Assembly: GCA_051414805.1 (NCBI GenBank)
Contig: CP166702.1
Coordinates: forward strand, 2,108,001 to 2,172,000
Origin: Xenophilus sp003671765
GTDB taxonomy: Bacteria; Pseudomonadota; Gammaproteobacteria; Burkholderiales; Burkholderiaceae_C
DNA length: 64,000 nt
Reading direction: 5' to 3'
Shown: positions 1 to 8,369 of the stretch, one piece after another
Position numbering within the stretch: the first letter of the stretch is position 1
Layout: the number at the start of each line of letters is the position of its first letter
Notes under the pieces: generated by a model
The model's input: the letters and a program-made list of their open reading frames with translations, nothing else
Databases searched by the model: none
What the model was told of the DNA's origin: nothing
Program-made: the position numbers and the translations under genes

Positions 1-110
1 CCAACCGCCATGCCAAGGGCCGCATCGTGTCCCTGCTCGAAGGGGGCTACCACCTCGACGCCCTGGCCCGCAGCGTCGAAGCCCACCTGCGCGTGCTGGC
101 CGACCTGTGA
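1..110 (+). CDS. Histone deacetylase-family protein, C-terminal end only
   Basis: Only the last 35 residues are in the window, read in the frame that begins at base 3 and stops at TGA 108-110. They contain LLEGGYHLDALARS, which resembles the EGGY segment near the end of the zinc-dependent HDAC/acetoin-utilisation (AcuC/AphA-like) family. In that family it lies just before the last helix, so the length left fits a true C-terminus. The catalytic zinc site would lie upstream and cannot be checked. The stop is 19 bases before the next gene's ATG on the same strand, so the two may be co-transcribed. The family assignment rests on this short tail. Confidence 0.65.
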   Translation, partial: NRHAKGRIVSLLEGGYHLDALARSVEAHLRVLADL

Positions 111-129
111 CCGCGGGCCGGCCGAAGGG

Positions 130-1418
130 ATGATGGACTGGAACGGTTTCCTGCTGCGACTGCAGCAGATCGACGCGCGCAGCTTCTGGATCGAGATCGC
201 CGTGCTGGTGGCCTGCGTGGCGGCGGCCTGGGGCGTGAGCCGCTGGTTCGGCCGCGACCAGCCCAGGGACTCGGTCTGGTTCGGCGAGCGCACCTTCGAT
301 GGCCTGCTGTTCCCGCTGCTGGCGCTCGTGCTGACCGACCTGGCGCGCCGCGGCGTGCTGAACTTCCAGCCCGTGCTGGTCCTGCGCATCGCGGTGTCGG
401 TGTTCGTCGCGCTGGTGGCGATCCGGCTCTTCGCAAGGGTGCTGCGCGCGGTGTTCCCGACGTCGGCGCTGGTGCGGCTCGTCGAGCGCACGATCTCCTG
501 GCTGGCCTGGATCGGCGCTGTGCTCTGGATCGTCGGGCTGCTGCCGCCGGTGCTGGCCGAGTTGGACGAGATCACGCTGGGCTTCGGCAAGACGCGCGTG
601 AGCGTGCGCACCATCTTCGAGGGCACGCTCTCGGCCGGCGTGGTGCTGGTCATCGCGCTGTGGATCGCCGCGACGATCGAGAAGCGCATCCTCAGCGAAG
701 CGGTGTCGGACCTGTCGATGCGCAAGGTGGCGTCGAACGCGGTGCGCGCCTTCCTGCTGCTCATCGGCCTGCTGTTCGCGCTGTCGGCGGTGGGGTGGAC
801 CTCACGGCGCTGTCGGTGCTCGGCGGCGCGCTCGGGGTCGGGCTGGGCTTCGGCCTGCAGAAGCTGGCCGCCAACTACGTGAGCGGCTTCGTCATCCTGC
901 TGGAGCGCTCGATCCGGATCGGCGACAACGTGAAGATCGACACCTTCGAGGGCCGCATCACCGACATCAAGACGCGCTACACGCTCATCCGTGCCGGCAA
1001 CGGGCGGCAGGCGATCGTGCCCAACGAGTCGATCATCACCAGCCGGGTCGAGAACCTCTCGCTGGCCGACCTCAAGTTCAACATCACGACCAGCATCGTG
1101 GTGGGTTACGACAGCGACGTGGGCCAGGTGCAGTCCGTCCTGTGCGAGGCGGCGAAGGCGCAGCCGCGCGTGATGGGCGAGCCTGCGCCGGTGGCCTTCC
1201 TCACCAATTTCGCGCCGGACGGGCTGGAGTTCACGCTGCACTTCTGGGTGCGCGATCCCGACAAGGGCAAGGACAACCTGCGTTCGGCCATCAACATCGC
1301 GATCCTCGAAGGGCTGCGCGCCGCGGACATCGACATTCCCTATCCGCAGCGCGTCGTGCGGGTCGAATCCCTGCCCGAAGGTCGGCCATCGGCGGCGGGG
1401 CAGGGCGCTGGCCTATAA
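130..1418 (+). pseudogene. MscS-family mechanosensitive channel, one-base frameshift
   Basis: Small-conductance mechanosensitive channel of the inner membrane, which releases solutes on hypo-osmotic shock. The first half (ATG 130, starting MMDWNGFLLR) has several hydrophobic spans. The pore-lining helix and beta domain follow in another frame: LGGALGVGLGFGLQKLAANY, then RIGDNVKID and VPNESIITSRV, all typical of MscS. The frames join at the G run 792-795. One extra G would read ...SAVGVDLTALSVLGG and restore about 429 residues, a normal length for the longer MscS relatives. No stop or other damage is seen, so this is either a very recent mutation or a read error. Start ATG 130 is preceded by GAAGG. 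Confidence 0.8.
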
Positions 1419-1446
1419 TCCGAAAAAAGCACGATCGTTCTTTTTT
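1414..1446 (+). promoter_or_regulatory. Candidate etfBA promoter (-10) with palindromic operator
   Basis: TATAAT at 1414-1419 is a perfect -10 hexamer; no good -35 is seen 16-18 bp upstream. Four bases downstream starts a 24-bp near-perfect palindrome, 1423-1446: A6 arm, central ACGATCGT, T6 arm, with one mismatched pair. A palindrome just after a -10 suits a repressor site. Its shape recalls TetR-type operators of fatty-acid regulons. This is inference, since no regulator gene is adjacent. The A/T arms could alternatively form a weak terminator for the upstream channel gene. Confidence 0.45.
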
Positions 1447-1568
1447 GTCCGCCTTCCGCGTCCTGATTGAAATGGACAGGGGCGCCGGGGGGCGGGTCCT
1501 AGAATGATTTGTTGCCCGGCCCGAGCGCCACGCGGCCGCCGTTTTCGCAAATCCATGGAGTCCAACCA

Positions 1569-2318
1569 ATGAAAGTTCTGGTCCCCGTCAAACGGGTCGT
1601 CGACTACAACGTCAAGGTTCGCGTCAAGTCCGATCAAACGGGCGTGGACATCGCCAACGTGAAGATGAGCATGAACCCCTTCGACGAGATCGCCGTGGAA
1701 GAGGCGGTGCGTCTGAAGGAAAAGGGCGCCGTGACCGAGGTCATCGCCGTGAGCTGCGGCGATGCCAAGTGCCAGGAAACCCTGCGCACCGCGATGGCCA
1801 TCGGCGCCGACCGCGGCATCCTGGTCGAGACCACCGAGGAGCTCCAGCCCCTGGCCGTGGCCAAGCTGCTCAAGGCCCTGGTCGACAAGGAACAGCCCGG
1901 CCTCGTCATCCTGGGCAAGCAGGCCATCGACGACGACGCCAACCAGACCGGTCAGATGCTCGCCGCCCTGGCCGAGCTGCCGCAGGCCACCTTCGCCTCC
2001 AAGGTCGAGGTGGCCGGCGAGAAGGTCAACGTCACGCGTGAAGTCGACGGTGGCCTCGAAACGCTCTCGCTGAGCCTGCCCGCGGTCGTGACCACCGACC
2101 TGCGCCTGAACGAGCCGCGCTACGTCACGCTGCCCAACATCATGAAGGCCAAGAAGAAGCAGCTGGACACCGTCAAGCCCGAGGACCTGGGCGTCGACGT
2201 CAAGCCGCGCCTGAAGACCCTCAAGGTCAGCGAACCGCCCAAGCGCGGTGCCGGCGTCAAGGTGCCCGACGTGGCCGCCCTGGTGGACAAACTGAAGAAC
2301 GAAGCGAAGGTGATCTGA
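1569..2318 (+). CDS. etfB: Electron transfer flavoprotein beta subunit
   Basis: Small subunit of the soluble ETF heterodimer, which takes electrons from acyl-CoA and related dehydrogenases and passes them to ETF:quinone oxidoreductase. The 249-residue product opens with MKVLVPVKRVVDYNVKV and carries the adenine-nucleotide-binding region (GADRGILVE, then ILGKQAIDDDANQTGQ) typical of EtfB; its length is standard. ATG 1569 was chosen over the longer open frame because GGAG lies 9 bases upstream and the family starts here. It is followed two bases after its stop by etfA, so the subunits are made together, and an acyl-CoA dehydrogenase sits downstream as a likely electron donor. Confidence 0.97.
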   Translation: MKVLVPVKRVVDYNVKVRVKSDQTGVDIANVKMSMNPFDEIAVEEAVRLKEKGAVTEVIAVSCGDAKCQETLRTAMAIGADRGILVETTEELQPLAVAKLLKALVDKEQPGLVILGKQAIDDDANQTGQMLAALAELPQATFASKVEVAGEKVNVTREVDGGLETLSLSLPAVVTTDLRLNEPRYVTLPNIMKAKKKQLDTVKPEDLGVDVKPRLKTLKVSEPPKRGAGVKVPDVAALVDKLKNEAKVI

Positions 2319-2320
2319 AC

Positions 2321-3253
2321 ATGACCGCACTTGTTGTTGCCGAACACGACCACGCCACGATCAAGCCCGCCACGCTCAACACCGTCACGGCCGCCGCTGC
2401 CTGCGGCGGCGACGTGCACGTGCTGGTGGCCGGCGCCAACGCCGCCGAAGCCGGCAAGGCCGCCGCGCAGATCGCCGGCGTCGCCAAGGTCATCGTGGCC
2501 GACGGCGCCAGCCTGACCGACGGCCTGGCCGAGAACGTCGCCGCCCAGGTGCTGGCGATCGCGTCCAACTACAGCCACATCCTGTTCCCGGCCACCGCCG
2601 CGGGCAAGAACGTGGCACCGCGCGTGGCCGCCAAGCTCGACGTGGCCCAGATCTCCGACATCACTTTGGTTGTCAGCCCCGACACCTTCGAGCGTCCGAT
2701 CTACGCTGGCAACGCCATCGCCACGGTGCAGAGCAGCGACGCCACCAAGGTGATCACCGTGCGCACCACCGGCTTCGATGCCGCGGCCGCCACCGGTGGC
2801 AGCGCTTCGGTCGAGACGGTCGATGCCGTGGCCGACAGCGGCAAGAGCAGCTTCGTGGGCCGCGAGGTGACCAAGAGCGATCGCCCCGAACTGACGGCCG
2901 CCAAGATCATCGTCTCGGGTGGCCGCGCGCTGGGCAGCTCGGAGAAGTTCAACGAGGTGATGACGCCCCTGGCCGACAAGCTGGGCGCCGCGCTGGGCGC
3001 GAGCCGCGCCGCGGTCGATGCAGGCTACGCCCCCAACGACTGGCAGGTGGGCCAGACCGGCAAGATCGTTGCGCCGCAGCTGTACATCGCCGCCGGCATC
3101 TCCGGCGCGATCCAGCATCTGGCTGGCATGAAGGACTCCAAGGTGATCGTGGCGATCAACAAGGACCCCGAGGCGCCGATCTTCAGCGTGGCCGACTACG
3201 GCCTCGAGGCGGACCTGTTCACGGCCGTGCCGGAACTGGTCAAGGCGCTCTGA
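2321..3253 (+). CDS. etfA: Electron transfer flavoprotein alpha subunit
   Basis: Large ETF subunit, which holds the FAD. The 310-residue protein has the N-terminal alpha/beta half and the C-terminal FAD domain. The ETF-alpha signature is clear near residues 255-295 (LYIAAGISGAIQHLAGMKDS, then NKDPEAPIFSVADYG), and the FAD-contacting VSGGRALGS segment is near residue 200. It begins two bases after etfB, giving the common etfBA pair. A strong terminator follows 28 bases after the stop, so the transcription unit probably ends here and the next dehydrogenase has its own start or relies on read-through. Confidence 0.97.
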   Translation: MTALVVAEHDHATIKPATLNTVTAAAACGGDVHVLVAGANAAEAGKAAAQIAGVAKVIVADGASLTDGLAENVAAQVLAIASNYSHILFPATAAGKNVAPRVAAKLDVAQISDITLVVSPDTFERPIYAGNAIATVQSSDATKVITVRTTGFDAAAATGGSASVETVDAVADSGKSSFVGREVTKSDRPELTAAKIIVSGGRALGSSEKFNEVMTPLADKLGAALGASRAAVDAGYAPNDWQVGQTGKIVAPQLYIAAGISGAIQHLAGMKDSKVIVAINKDPEAPIFSVADYGLEADLFTAVPELVKAL

Positions 3254-3280
3254 GGCCGTCCCCACACCGATCCGCCATCG

Positions 3281-3310
3281 AAGGGGCATCGTTCGCGATG
3301 CCCTTTTTTT
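3281..3310 (+). terminator. Rho-independent terminator after etfA
   Basis: GGGCATCG, loop TTCG, CGATGCCC form an 8-bp perfect stem with a stable tetraloop, followed at once by seven T. It lies between etfA and the acyl-CoA dehydrogenase on the same strand. Confidence 0.88.
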
Positions 3311-3338
3311 GTCCGCTTCGCGGACCCAAGGAGACACC

Positions 3339-5129
3339 ATGAGCTACACCGCCCCCCTCAAGGACATGCTGTTCGACATCGAACACCTGGCCCGCATCGA
3401 CGAAATCGCCAAGCTGCCGGGCTTCGAGGACGCCGGCCTCGAGACGGCCCAGGCCGTGCTGGAGGAATGCGCGAGGTTCACGCAGGACGTCGTGGCGCCG
3501 CTGAACGTGGCGGGCGACCGCGAGCCCTCGTCGTTCAAGGACGGCGCCGTCACCACCACGCCCGGCTTCAAGGACGCCTTCGCGCAGTACGCCTCGGGCG
3601 GCTGGCAGGGCCTGCAGCACCCGGCCGACTTCGGTGGCCAGGGCCTGCCCAAGACCATCGGCGCGGCCTGCGGCGAGATGCTCAACAGCGCCAACCTCAG
3701 CTTCGCACTGTGTCCGCTGCTGACCGACGGCGCCATCGAGGCGCTGCTCACCGCCGGCTCCGACGAGCTCAAGGCCACCTACCTCGAGAAGCTGGTGAGC
3801 GGCGAGTGGACCGGCACCATGAACCTCACCGAGCCGCAGGCCGGCAGCGACCTGGCGCTGGTGCGCACGCGTGCCGAACCGCTACCCGACGGCACGTACA
3901 AGATCTTCGGCACCAAGATCTTCATCACCTACGGCGAGCACGACATGGTGGAGAACATCGTGCACCTGGTGCTGGCGCGCGTGGCCGGTGCGCCCGAGGG
4001 CGTCAAGGGCATCAGCCTCTTCGTCGTGCCCAAGTTCATGGTGAACAAGGACGGGTCGCTGGGCGCGCGCAACGACGTGCACTGCGTGAGCATCGAGCAC
4101 AAGCTGGGCATCAAGGCCAGCCCCACGGCCGTGCTGCAGTACGGCGACCACGGCGGTGCCGTCGGCTACCTCGTGGGCGAGGAGAACCGCGGTCTCGAGT
4201 ACATGTTCATCATGATGAACGCCGCGCGCTACGCGGTGGGCGTGCAGGGCATCGCCGTGGCGGAACGTGCCTACCAGCATGCCGTGGCCTATGCCCGCGA
4301 GCGCGTGCAGAGTCGCCCCGTCGACGGCTCGATGAACAAGAGCGCGCCGATCATCCACCACCCCGACGTCAAGCGCATGCTGATGACCATGCGTGCCTAC
4401 ACCGAGGGGTGCAGGGCGATGGCCAGCGTGGCCGCCGCGGCCTACGACGCCGCGCACCACCATCCGGATGCCGAGGCGCGCGCGCAGAACCAGGCCTTCT
4501 ACGAATTCCTCGTGCCGCTGGTGAAGGGCTACAGCACCGAGATGAGCCTGGAGGTCACCTCGCTGGGCGTGCAGGTGCACGGCGGCATGGGCTTCATCGA
4601 GGAGACCGGCGCGGCGCAGTACTACCGCGACGCCAAGATCCTCACGATCTACGAGGGCACCACCGCCATCCAGGCCAACGACCTCGTGGGCCGCAAGACC
4701 GCCCGCGACGGCGGCCGGACGGCGAAGGCCATCGCGGCGCAGGTCGAGCAGACCGAGGCCGAACTCGCGGCCAGCGGCAGCGCCGATGCGCAGGCCGTGC
4801 ACAAGCGCCTGAAGGCGGCGCGCGAGGCCTTCCTCGACGTGGTGGACTTCGTGGCCGGCCAGACCAAGGCCTCGCCCAATGCCGTGTTCGCGGGCAGCGT
4901 GCCCTACCTGATGCTGGCCGGCAACCTGGTCGCCGGCTGGCAGCTGGCCCGCTCGCTGCTGGCGGCCCAGGCGCTGGCCGCCAAGGGCGAAGACGCGGCC
5001 TTCATGAACGCCAAGGTCACCACCGCGCGCTTCTACGCCGATCACATCCTGGCCAAGGCGCCGGGGCTGCGCGACAGCATCGTCGACGGCGCCGAGAGCG
5101 TGACGGGGCTGGCGCTCGAAGCCTTCTGA
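3339..5129 (+). CDS. Acyl-CoA dehydrogenase, long (about 600 aa) type
   Basis: FAD enzyme that introduces the alpha-beta double bond in an acyl-CoA and hands electrons to ETF. The 596-residue product belongs to the long subgroup with an extra C-terminal domain (FadE5/DmdC-like). Seen in order are the N-terminal helical domain, the middle beta domain (MNLTEPQAGSDLALVRT near residue 160, then FGTKIFITYGEHD) and the C-terminal helical domain (VQVHGGMGFIEETGAAQYYR, then ILTIYEGTTAIQANDL). ATG 3339 has AAGGAG 8 bases upstream. Its place after etfBA supports the electron-transfer partnership. The acyl chain it uses cannot be read from the sequence; a DmdC-type 3-methylmercaptopropionyl-CoA role is possible. 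Confidence 0.92.
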   Translation: MSYTAPLKDMLFDIEHLARIDEIAKLPGFEDAGLETAQAVLEECARFTQDVVAPLNVAGDREPSSFKDGAVTTTPGFKDAFAQYASGGWQGLQHPADFGGQGLPKTIGAACGEMLNSANLSFALCPLLTDGAIEALLTAGSDELKATYLEKLVSGEWTGTMNLTEPQAGSDLALVRTRAEPLPDGTYKIFGTKIFITYGEHDMVENIVHLVLARVAGAPEGVKGISLFVVPKFMVNKDGSLGARNDVHCVSIEHKLGIKASPTAVLQYGDHGGAVGYLVGEENRGLEYMFIMMNAARYAVGVQGIAVAERAYQHAVAYARERVQSRPVDGSMNKSAPIIHHPDVKRMLMTMRAYTEGCRAMASVAAAAYDAAHHHPDAEARAQNQAFYEFLVPLVKGYSTEMSLEVTSLGVQVHGGMGFIEETGAAQYYRDAKILTIYEGTTAIQANDLVGRKTARDGGRTAKAIAAQVEQTEAELAASGSADAQAVHKRLKAAREAFLDVVDFVAGQTKASPNAVFAGSVPYLMLAGNLVAGWQLARSLLAAQALAAKGEDAAFMNAKVTTARFYADHILAKAPGLRDSIVDGAESVTGLALEAF

Positions 5130-5132
5130 AAT

Positions 5133-5252
5133 CGGACATCCGTACGCGAAGGGCGCGAAGGTCACGCGAAGAACGCGAAAGTAATTCCAAGTTTTCTTGG
5201 TTGTTCTTTGCGTCCTTCGCGAAATCTTTGCGACCTTCGCGTATGGAGGTCC
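5133..5252. repeat. Long imperfect inverted repeat rich in CGCGAAG units
   Basis: About 120 bp between two plus-strand genes. The left arm begins GGACATCCGTACGCGAAGGG and repeats GCGAAG-type units; the right arm reads CTTTGCG/CTTCGCG and ends CTTCGCGTATGGAGGTCC. Reverse-complementing the right arm gives GGACCTCCATACGCGAAGGT, which matches the left arm with few changes, and the two meet near 5190 (CCAAG, then CTTGG). The element could fold into a very long hairpin in RNA. It has no coding sign. I take it as a dispersed palindromic repeat of the REP/MITE type; copy number elsewhere is not visible here. Confidence 0.7.
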
Positions 5253-5287
5253 GCCCCCGCCTTCCCCAACCTTTGACACACAAAGAC

Positions 5288-6250
5288 ATGTCCAAGCTCC
5301 CCGGTGCCCTCGCGAATCTGCCGCTGCCCATCATCGGCTCCCCGCTGTTCATCATCAGCAACCCGAAGCTCGTCATCGCCCAGTGCAAGGCCGGCGTGGT
5401 CGGCTCGATGCCCGCGCTCAACGCGCGACCCGCGGCGCAGCTCGAAGAGTGGCTGGCCGAGATCACCGAGGAACTGGCCGCCTACAACAAGGCCAACCCG
5501 GAGAAGCCTGCGGCGCCCTTCGCCATCAACCAGATCGTGCACAAGAGCAACGACCGGCTCGAGCACGACATGGAGATGGTCGTGAAGTACAAGGTGCCGA
5601 TCGTCATCACCTCGCTGGGCGCGCGCACCGACGTCAACGACGCGGTGCACAGCTACGGCGGCGTGACGCTGCACGACATCATCGACAACAAGTTCGCGAA
5701 GAAGGCGATCGAGAAGGGTGCCGATGGCCTGATCGCCGTGGCGGCCGGCGCGGGCGGCCACGCGGGCACCAAGAGCCCCTTCGCGCTCATCCAGGAAATC
5801 CGCCAGTGGTTCGACGGCCCGCTGGCGCTGTCGGGCTCGATCTCCACCGGCGACGCGGTGCTGGCCGCCCAGGCCATGGGCGCCGACTTCGCCTACATCG
5901 GCACCGCCTTCATCGCCACCGAGGAAGCGCGCGCGAGCGACGCCTACAAGCAGGCGATCGTCGACGGCACGTCGGACGACATCGTGTACTCGAACCTCTT
6001 CACGGGCGTGCACGGCAACTACCTGGCGCCCAGCATCGTCGCGGCCGGCATGGACCCGACGAACCTGCCGCAGGGCGACCTCAAGACCATGAACTTCGCC
6101 ACCGGCGACGGCAGCAAGGCGAAGGCGTGGAAGGACATCTGGGGTTCGGGGCAGGGCATCGGCGCCATCACCGAGGTGGCCACGGCGGCCGCGTACATCG
6201 AGAAGCTCAAGCGCGAATACGCTGCGGCGCGGCGACGCCTGGCGCTCTGA
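5288..6250 (+). CDS. Nitronate monooxygenase / 2-nitropropane dioxygenase-like FMN enzyme
   Basis: A 320-residue TIM-barrel flavoprotein of the NMO/NPD family, which oxidises nitronates such as propionate 3-nitronate with O2; many members have other or unknown substrates. Visible family marks are the N-terminal PIIGSPLFIISNPKLV, the glycine-rich FMN phosphate region ADGLIAVAAGAGGHAG near residue 155 (holding the usual active-site His) and GADFAYIGTAFIATEEA near residue 200. It starts 35 bases after the palindromic repeat and 158 bases after the acyl-CoA dehydrogenase. Pairing with the dehydrogenase may hint at an acyl-CoA-linked role (enoyl-ACP reductase FabK is a relative), but that is inference. 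Confidence 0.85.
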   Translation: MSKLPGALANLPLPIIGSPLFIISNPKLVIAQCKAGVVGSMPALNARPAAQLEEWLAEITEELAAYNKANPEKPAAPFAINQIVHKSNDRLEHDMEMVVKYKVPIVITSLGARTDVNDAVHSYGGVTLHDIIDNKFAKKAIEKGADGLIAVAAGAGGHAGTKSPFALIQEIRQWFDGPLALSGSISTGDAVLAAQAMGADFAYIGTAFIATEEARASDAYKQAIVDGTSDDIVYSNLFTGVHGNYLAPSIVAAGMDPTNLPQGDLKTMNFATGDGSKAKAWKDIWGSGQGIGAITEVATAAAYIEKLKREYAAARRRLAL

Positions 6251-6332
6251 GGTAGGCACTGCGGGCGCCCTGAGCAATTCGCGCCCCCGCCGCGCCGGCC
6301 TTGCGGCTGGCGCAGATTCGGATATCAGCTGC

Positions 6333-6393
6333 GAAATCGATAGCTGCTGGCGCACGCAGGACGGGCGCTGCGGCCCGATTTGGCTTTGAAATC
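6333..6393. repeat. Dispersed intergenic repeat, copy A
   Basis: This roughly 60-bp stretch contains ATAGCTGCTGGCGCACGCAG, then GACGGGCGCTGCGGCCCGAT and ends near GAAATC. A closely similar stretch with the same order of blocks (ATAGCTGCT, GCGCA, GGGCGC, GCAGCCCGA) is at 56143-56208. From memory, elements of the form 'ATTTCATAGCTGCTxGCGC...' are abundant in Comamonadaceae genomes, with no assigned function. The rest of the 6251-6608 gap shows no gene that I can support. Confidence 0.65.
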
Positions 6394-6608
6394 GACGTGG
6401 TCAGCACGCGCGAGGGCTTGTCGCCGAGGCGCGTGAGGCGGACCTGCGGCGCGTCGGGCAGCTGACCCTTCAACGAGGCCCGTGCGCCTCGTTTCCCCTG
6501 CGCGCAGCTGCGCATCCGGTGATCCGGCGCGGCCGCCGCCGTGCTGCATTGGCACCTCCATTCATGTGAGCTGGCGCGTGGCCGCGCCTTGGCGGAGCAT
6601 TGCGCGGC

Positions 6609-6637
6609 TTGGCCTGGATCAAGCTTCGTCGTATGAT
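6609..6637 (+). promoter_or_regulatory. Candidate sigma-70 promoter of cydDCABX
   Basis: -35 TTGGCC at 6609-6614, a 17-bp spacer and -10 TATGAT at 6632-6637. Transcription would start near 6644, at the edge of the palindrome at 6647-6662. If correct, the ATG at 6633 lies inside the -10 and cannot be the cydD start. Confidence 0.55.
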
Positions 6638-6646
6638 TGTTGAAAA

Positions 6647-6662
6647 TTCAGTAATTACTGAA
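6647..6662. promoter_or_regulatory. 16-bp perfect palindrome, candidate operator for the GbsR/MarR regulator
   Basis: TTCAGTAATTACTGAA is a perfect 16-bp palindrome beginning about 10 bp after the candidate -10 of the cyd operon. A near copy, TTCAGGAATTTCTGAA (one mismatched pair), is at 13752-13767 upstream of the regulator gene that closes the cyd cluster. The two share TTCAGnAATTnCTGAA, a strong hint that one protein binds both. Confidence 0.68.
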
Positions 6663-6680
6663 AATTCACGAAAGAGCAGC

Positions 6681-8369
6681 GTGCACGACGCCTCCTCCCT
6701 CCCAGCGCAACGCGCCGCGCCACGGCGCCGGCCCGACGCCGGCAGCGTGGCGCAATTGCTTGCGGCGGCCTTGTGGCTGCCGCAGGCGGGGCTGATCGCC
6801 TGGGCGGTCCAGCGGCTGGCCGACGGCGGGGGATGGCAGGCGGTGTGGGGGCCGGCGGCGGGCGTACTGGCGCTGGGCCTGCTGCGCGCGGCCAGCGAGG
6901 CCTGGGGCCTGCGCCGCGTCTTCGGCCGCGCGCGAGCCGAACTCTCCGCGCTGCGTGTGCAGGCCACCGCGGCGCTCGCGTCGCGCTCGCCGGTGGATCG
7001 GGCCCGGCCCGCATCCGGCGCCGCGGCCAGCGTGGTGGCCGAGCAGGCCGAAGCGGTGTTGCCCTGGCTCGTGCGCTACCAGCCGGTGCGGCTGCGCGTG
7101 ACGGTGATGCCCATCGTCATCGTGTCCGCCGTGGCCTGGTTCTCCTGGGCCGCGGCGCTGGTGCTGCTGGTGGCCGCGCCGCTGATCCCGCTCTTCATGG
7201 CGATCGTCGGCTGGCGCGCACAGGCCGCGAGCGAAGCGCAGATGGTGCGCGTGGGCCAGATGAACGGCTTCCTGCTCGACCGCCTGCGGGGCCTCGTGAC
7301 GCTGCGCGCCCTCGGTGCCGTGGACGCGACGGCGGTGCGTCTGCGTGACGCCGCCGAGGGCCTGCGCCAGCGCACGATGGCCGTGCTGCGCATCGCCTTC
7401 CTGTCCTCGGCGGTGCTCGAGCTGTTCTCGGCCCTCGGCGTGGCGATGGTGGCGGTGTACATCGGCTTCCACCTGCTGGGCCACCTGGGCTTCGGCACCT
7501 GGGGGGCACCCTTGACCCTGGGGCAGGGCCTGTTCGTGCTGCTGCTCGCGCCGGCCTTCTTCGAGCCGCTGCGCGACCTGGCCGCCGTGTGGCACGACCG
7601 CGCCACGGGCGAAGCCGCCATCGGGGCGCTCGAGCGCCTGAGCACGCAGGGTCAAGCGCTGCCCGACGCGCGAGCCGATGCGGCGGCAACTCGGCCCGTG
7701 CGGGCTGCCGGGGCCCTGGCGGTTGCCGTGCGGGGCCTGCGTTTCGCGCACGCCGGCGAAGCGCCGGTCTTCGTGGGTTTCGGCCTGACCGTGCATGCGG
7801 GCGAGCACGTCGCGCTGATGGGCGCCAGCGGCAGCGGCAAGACGGCGCTGCTGGCCTTGCTTGCCGGCCTGGCCACGCCGAATGCGGGCGAGATCCGGCT
7901 GGGCGATCAAGTGCTCGACAGCGGCAGCGCCGGCGCCTTGCGTGCGCGCATCGGCTGGATGGGCCAGCGTCCCCATGTGTTCGCCGGCTCGGTCGCCGCC
8001 AACGTGGCGCTCGGACGCCCTGCGCTGTCGATGGCCAGCGTCGAGGACGCGATGCGCTTCGCCGCGCTCGACGCGGTGGCGCAGGCCCGTCCGGCGACCC
8101 AGCTCGGCGAGGGTGGCGCCGGCCTGTCCGGGGGCGAGGCGGTACGGCTGGCGCTCGCGCGCCTCGCGGTGCATCCGGATGCCGGGCTGCTGCTGGCCGA
8201 CGAGCCGACCGCGCACCTCGATGCCGAGACCGCCGCGCGCGTGGTCGACGCCCTGCTGGCGCTGGCCCGTGGGCGCACGCTCGTCGTCGCCACGCACGAC
8301 CCGCGCGTCGCCGCGCGCATGCACCGTGTGGTCACGCTCGGCGCCGACGCGTTGAAGGAGGCAGCATGA
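6681..8369 (+). CDS. cydD: Cysteine/glutathione ABC exporter subunit CydD
   Basis: One half of the heterodimeric CydDC exporter, which moves cysteine and glutathione to the periplasm and is required for cytochrome bd assembly. The 562-residue product has six hydrophobic spans and then an ATPase domain: Walker A GASGSGKT, signature LSGGE and Walker B LLLADEPT. The frame extends upstream to ATG 6633, but that codon falls within the likely promoter and upstream of the palindrome. GTG 6681 (V/M-HDASSLPAQR), with AAAGAGC just before it, is the better start. cydC follows with an ATGA overlap, and cydABX are downstream, so subunits and assembly factor share one operon. Confidence 0.92.
   Translation: MHDASSLPAQRAAPRRRPDAGSVAQLLAAALWLPQAGLIAWAVQRLADGGGWQAVWGPAAGVLALGLLRAASEAWGLRRVFGRARAELSALRVQATAALASRSPVDRARPASGAAASVVAEQAEAVLPWLVRYQPVRLRVTVMPIVIVSAVAWFSWAAALVLLVAAPLIPLFMAIVGWRAQAASEAQMVRVGQMNGFLLDRLRGLVTLRALGAVDATAVRLRDAAEGLRQRTMAVLRIAFLSSAVLELFSALGVAMVAVYIGFHLLGHLGFGTWGAPLTLGQGLFVLLLAPAFFEPLRDLAAVWHDRATGEAAIGALERLSTQGQALPDARADAAATRPVRAAGALAVAVRGLRFAHAGEAPVFVGFGLTVHAGEHVALMGASGSGKTALLALLAGLATPNAGEIRLGDQVLDSGSAGALRARIGWMGQRPHVFAGSVAANVALGRPALSMASVEDAMRFAALDAVAQARPATQLGEGGAGLSGGEAVRLALARLAVHPDAGLLLADEPTAHLDAETAARVVDALLALARGRTLVVATHDPRVAARMHRVVTLGADALKEAA

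Noticed and set aside
3467..6250. A 927-residue frame running through the acyl-CoA dehydrogenase and the repeat into the nitronate monooxygenase
   Set aside because: Its first part is Arg/Gly-rich read-through in a shifted frame of the dehydrogenase; only its end coincides with the real monooxygenase gene, which has its own ATG at 5288.
6207..6561. Minus-strand frames in the gap between the monooxygenase and cydD
   Set aside because: They run through repeat copy A and the Arg/Ala-rich gap, and the overlapping frames contradict each other; no ribosome site or family.
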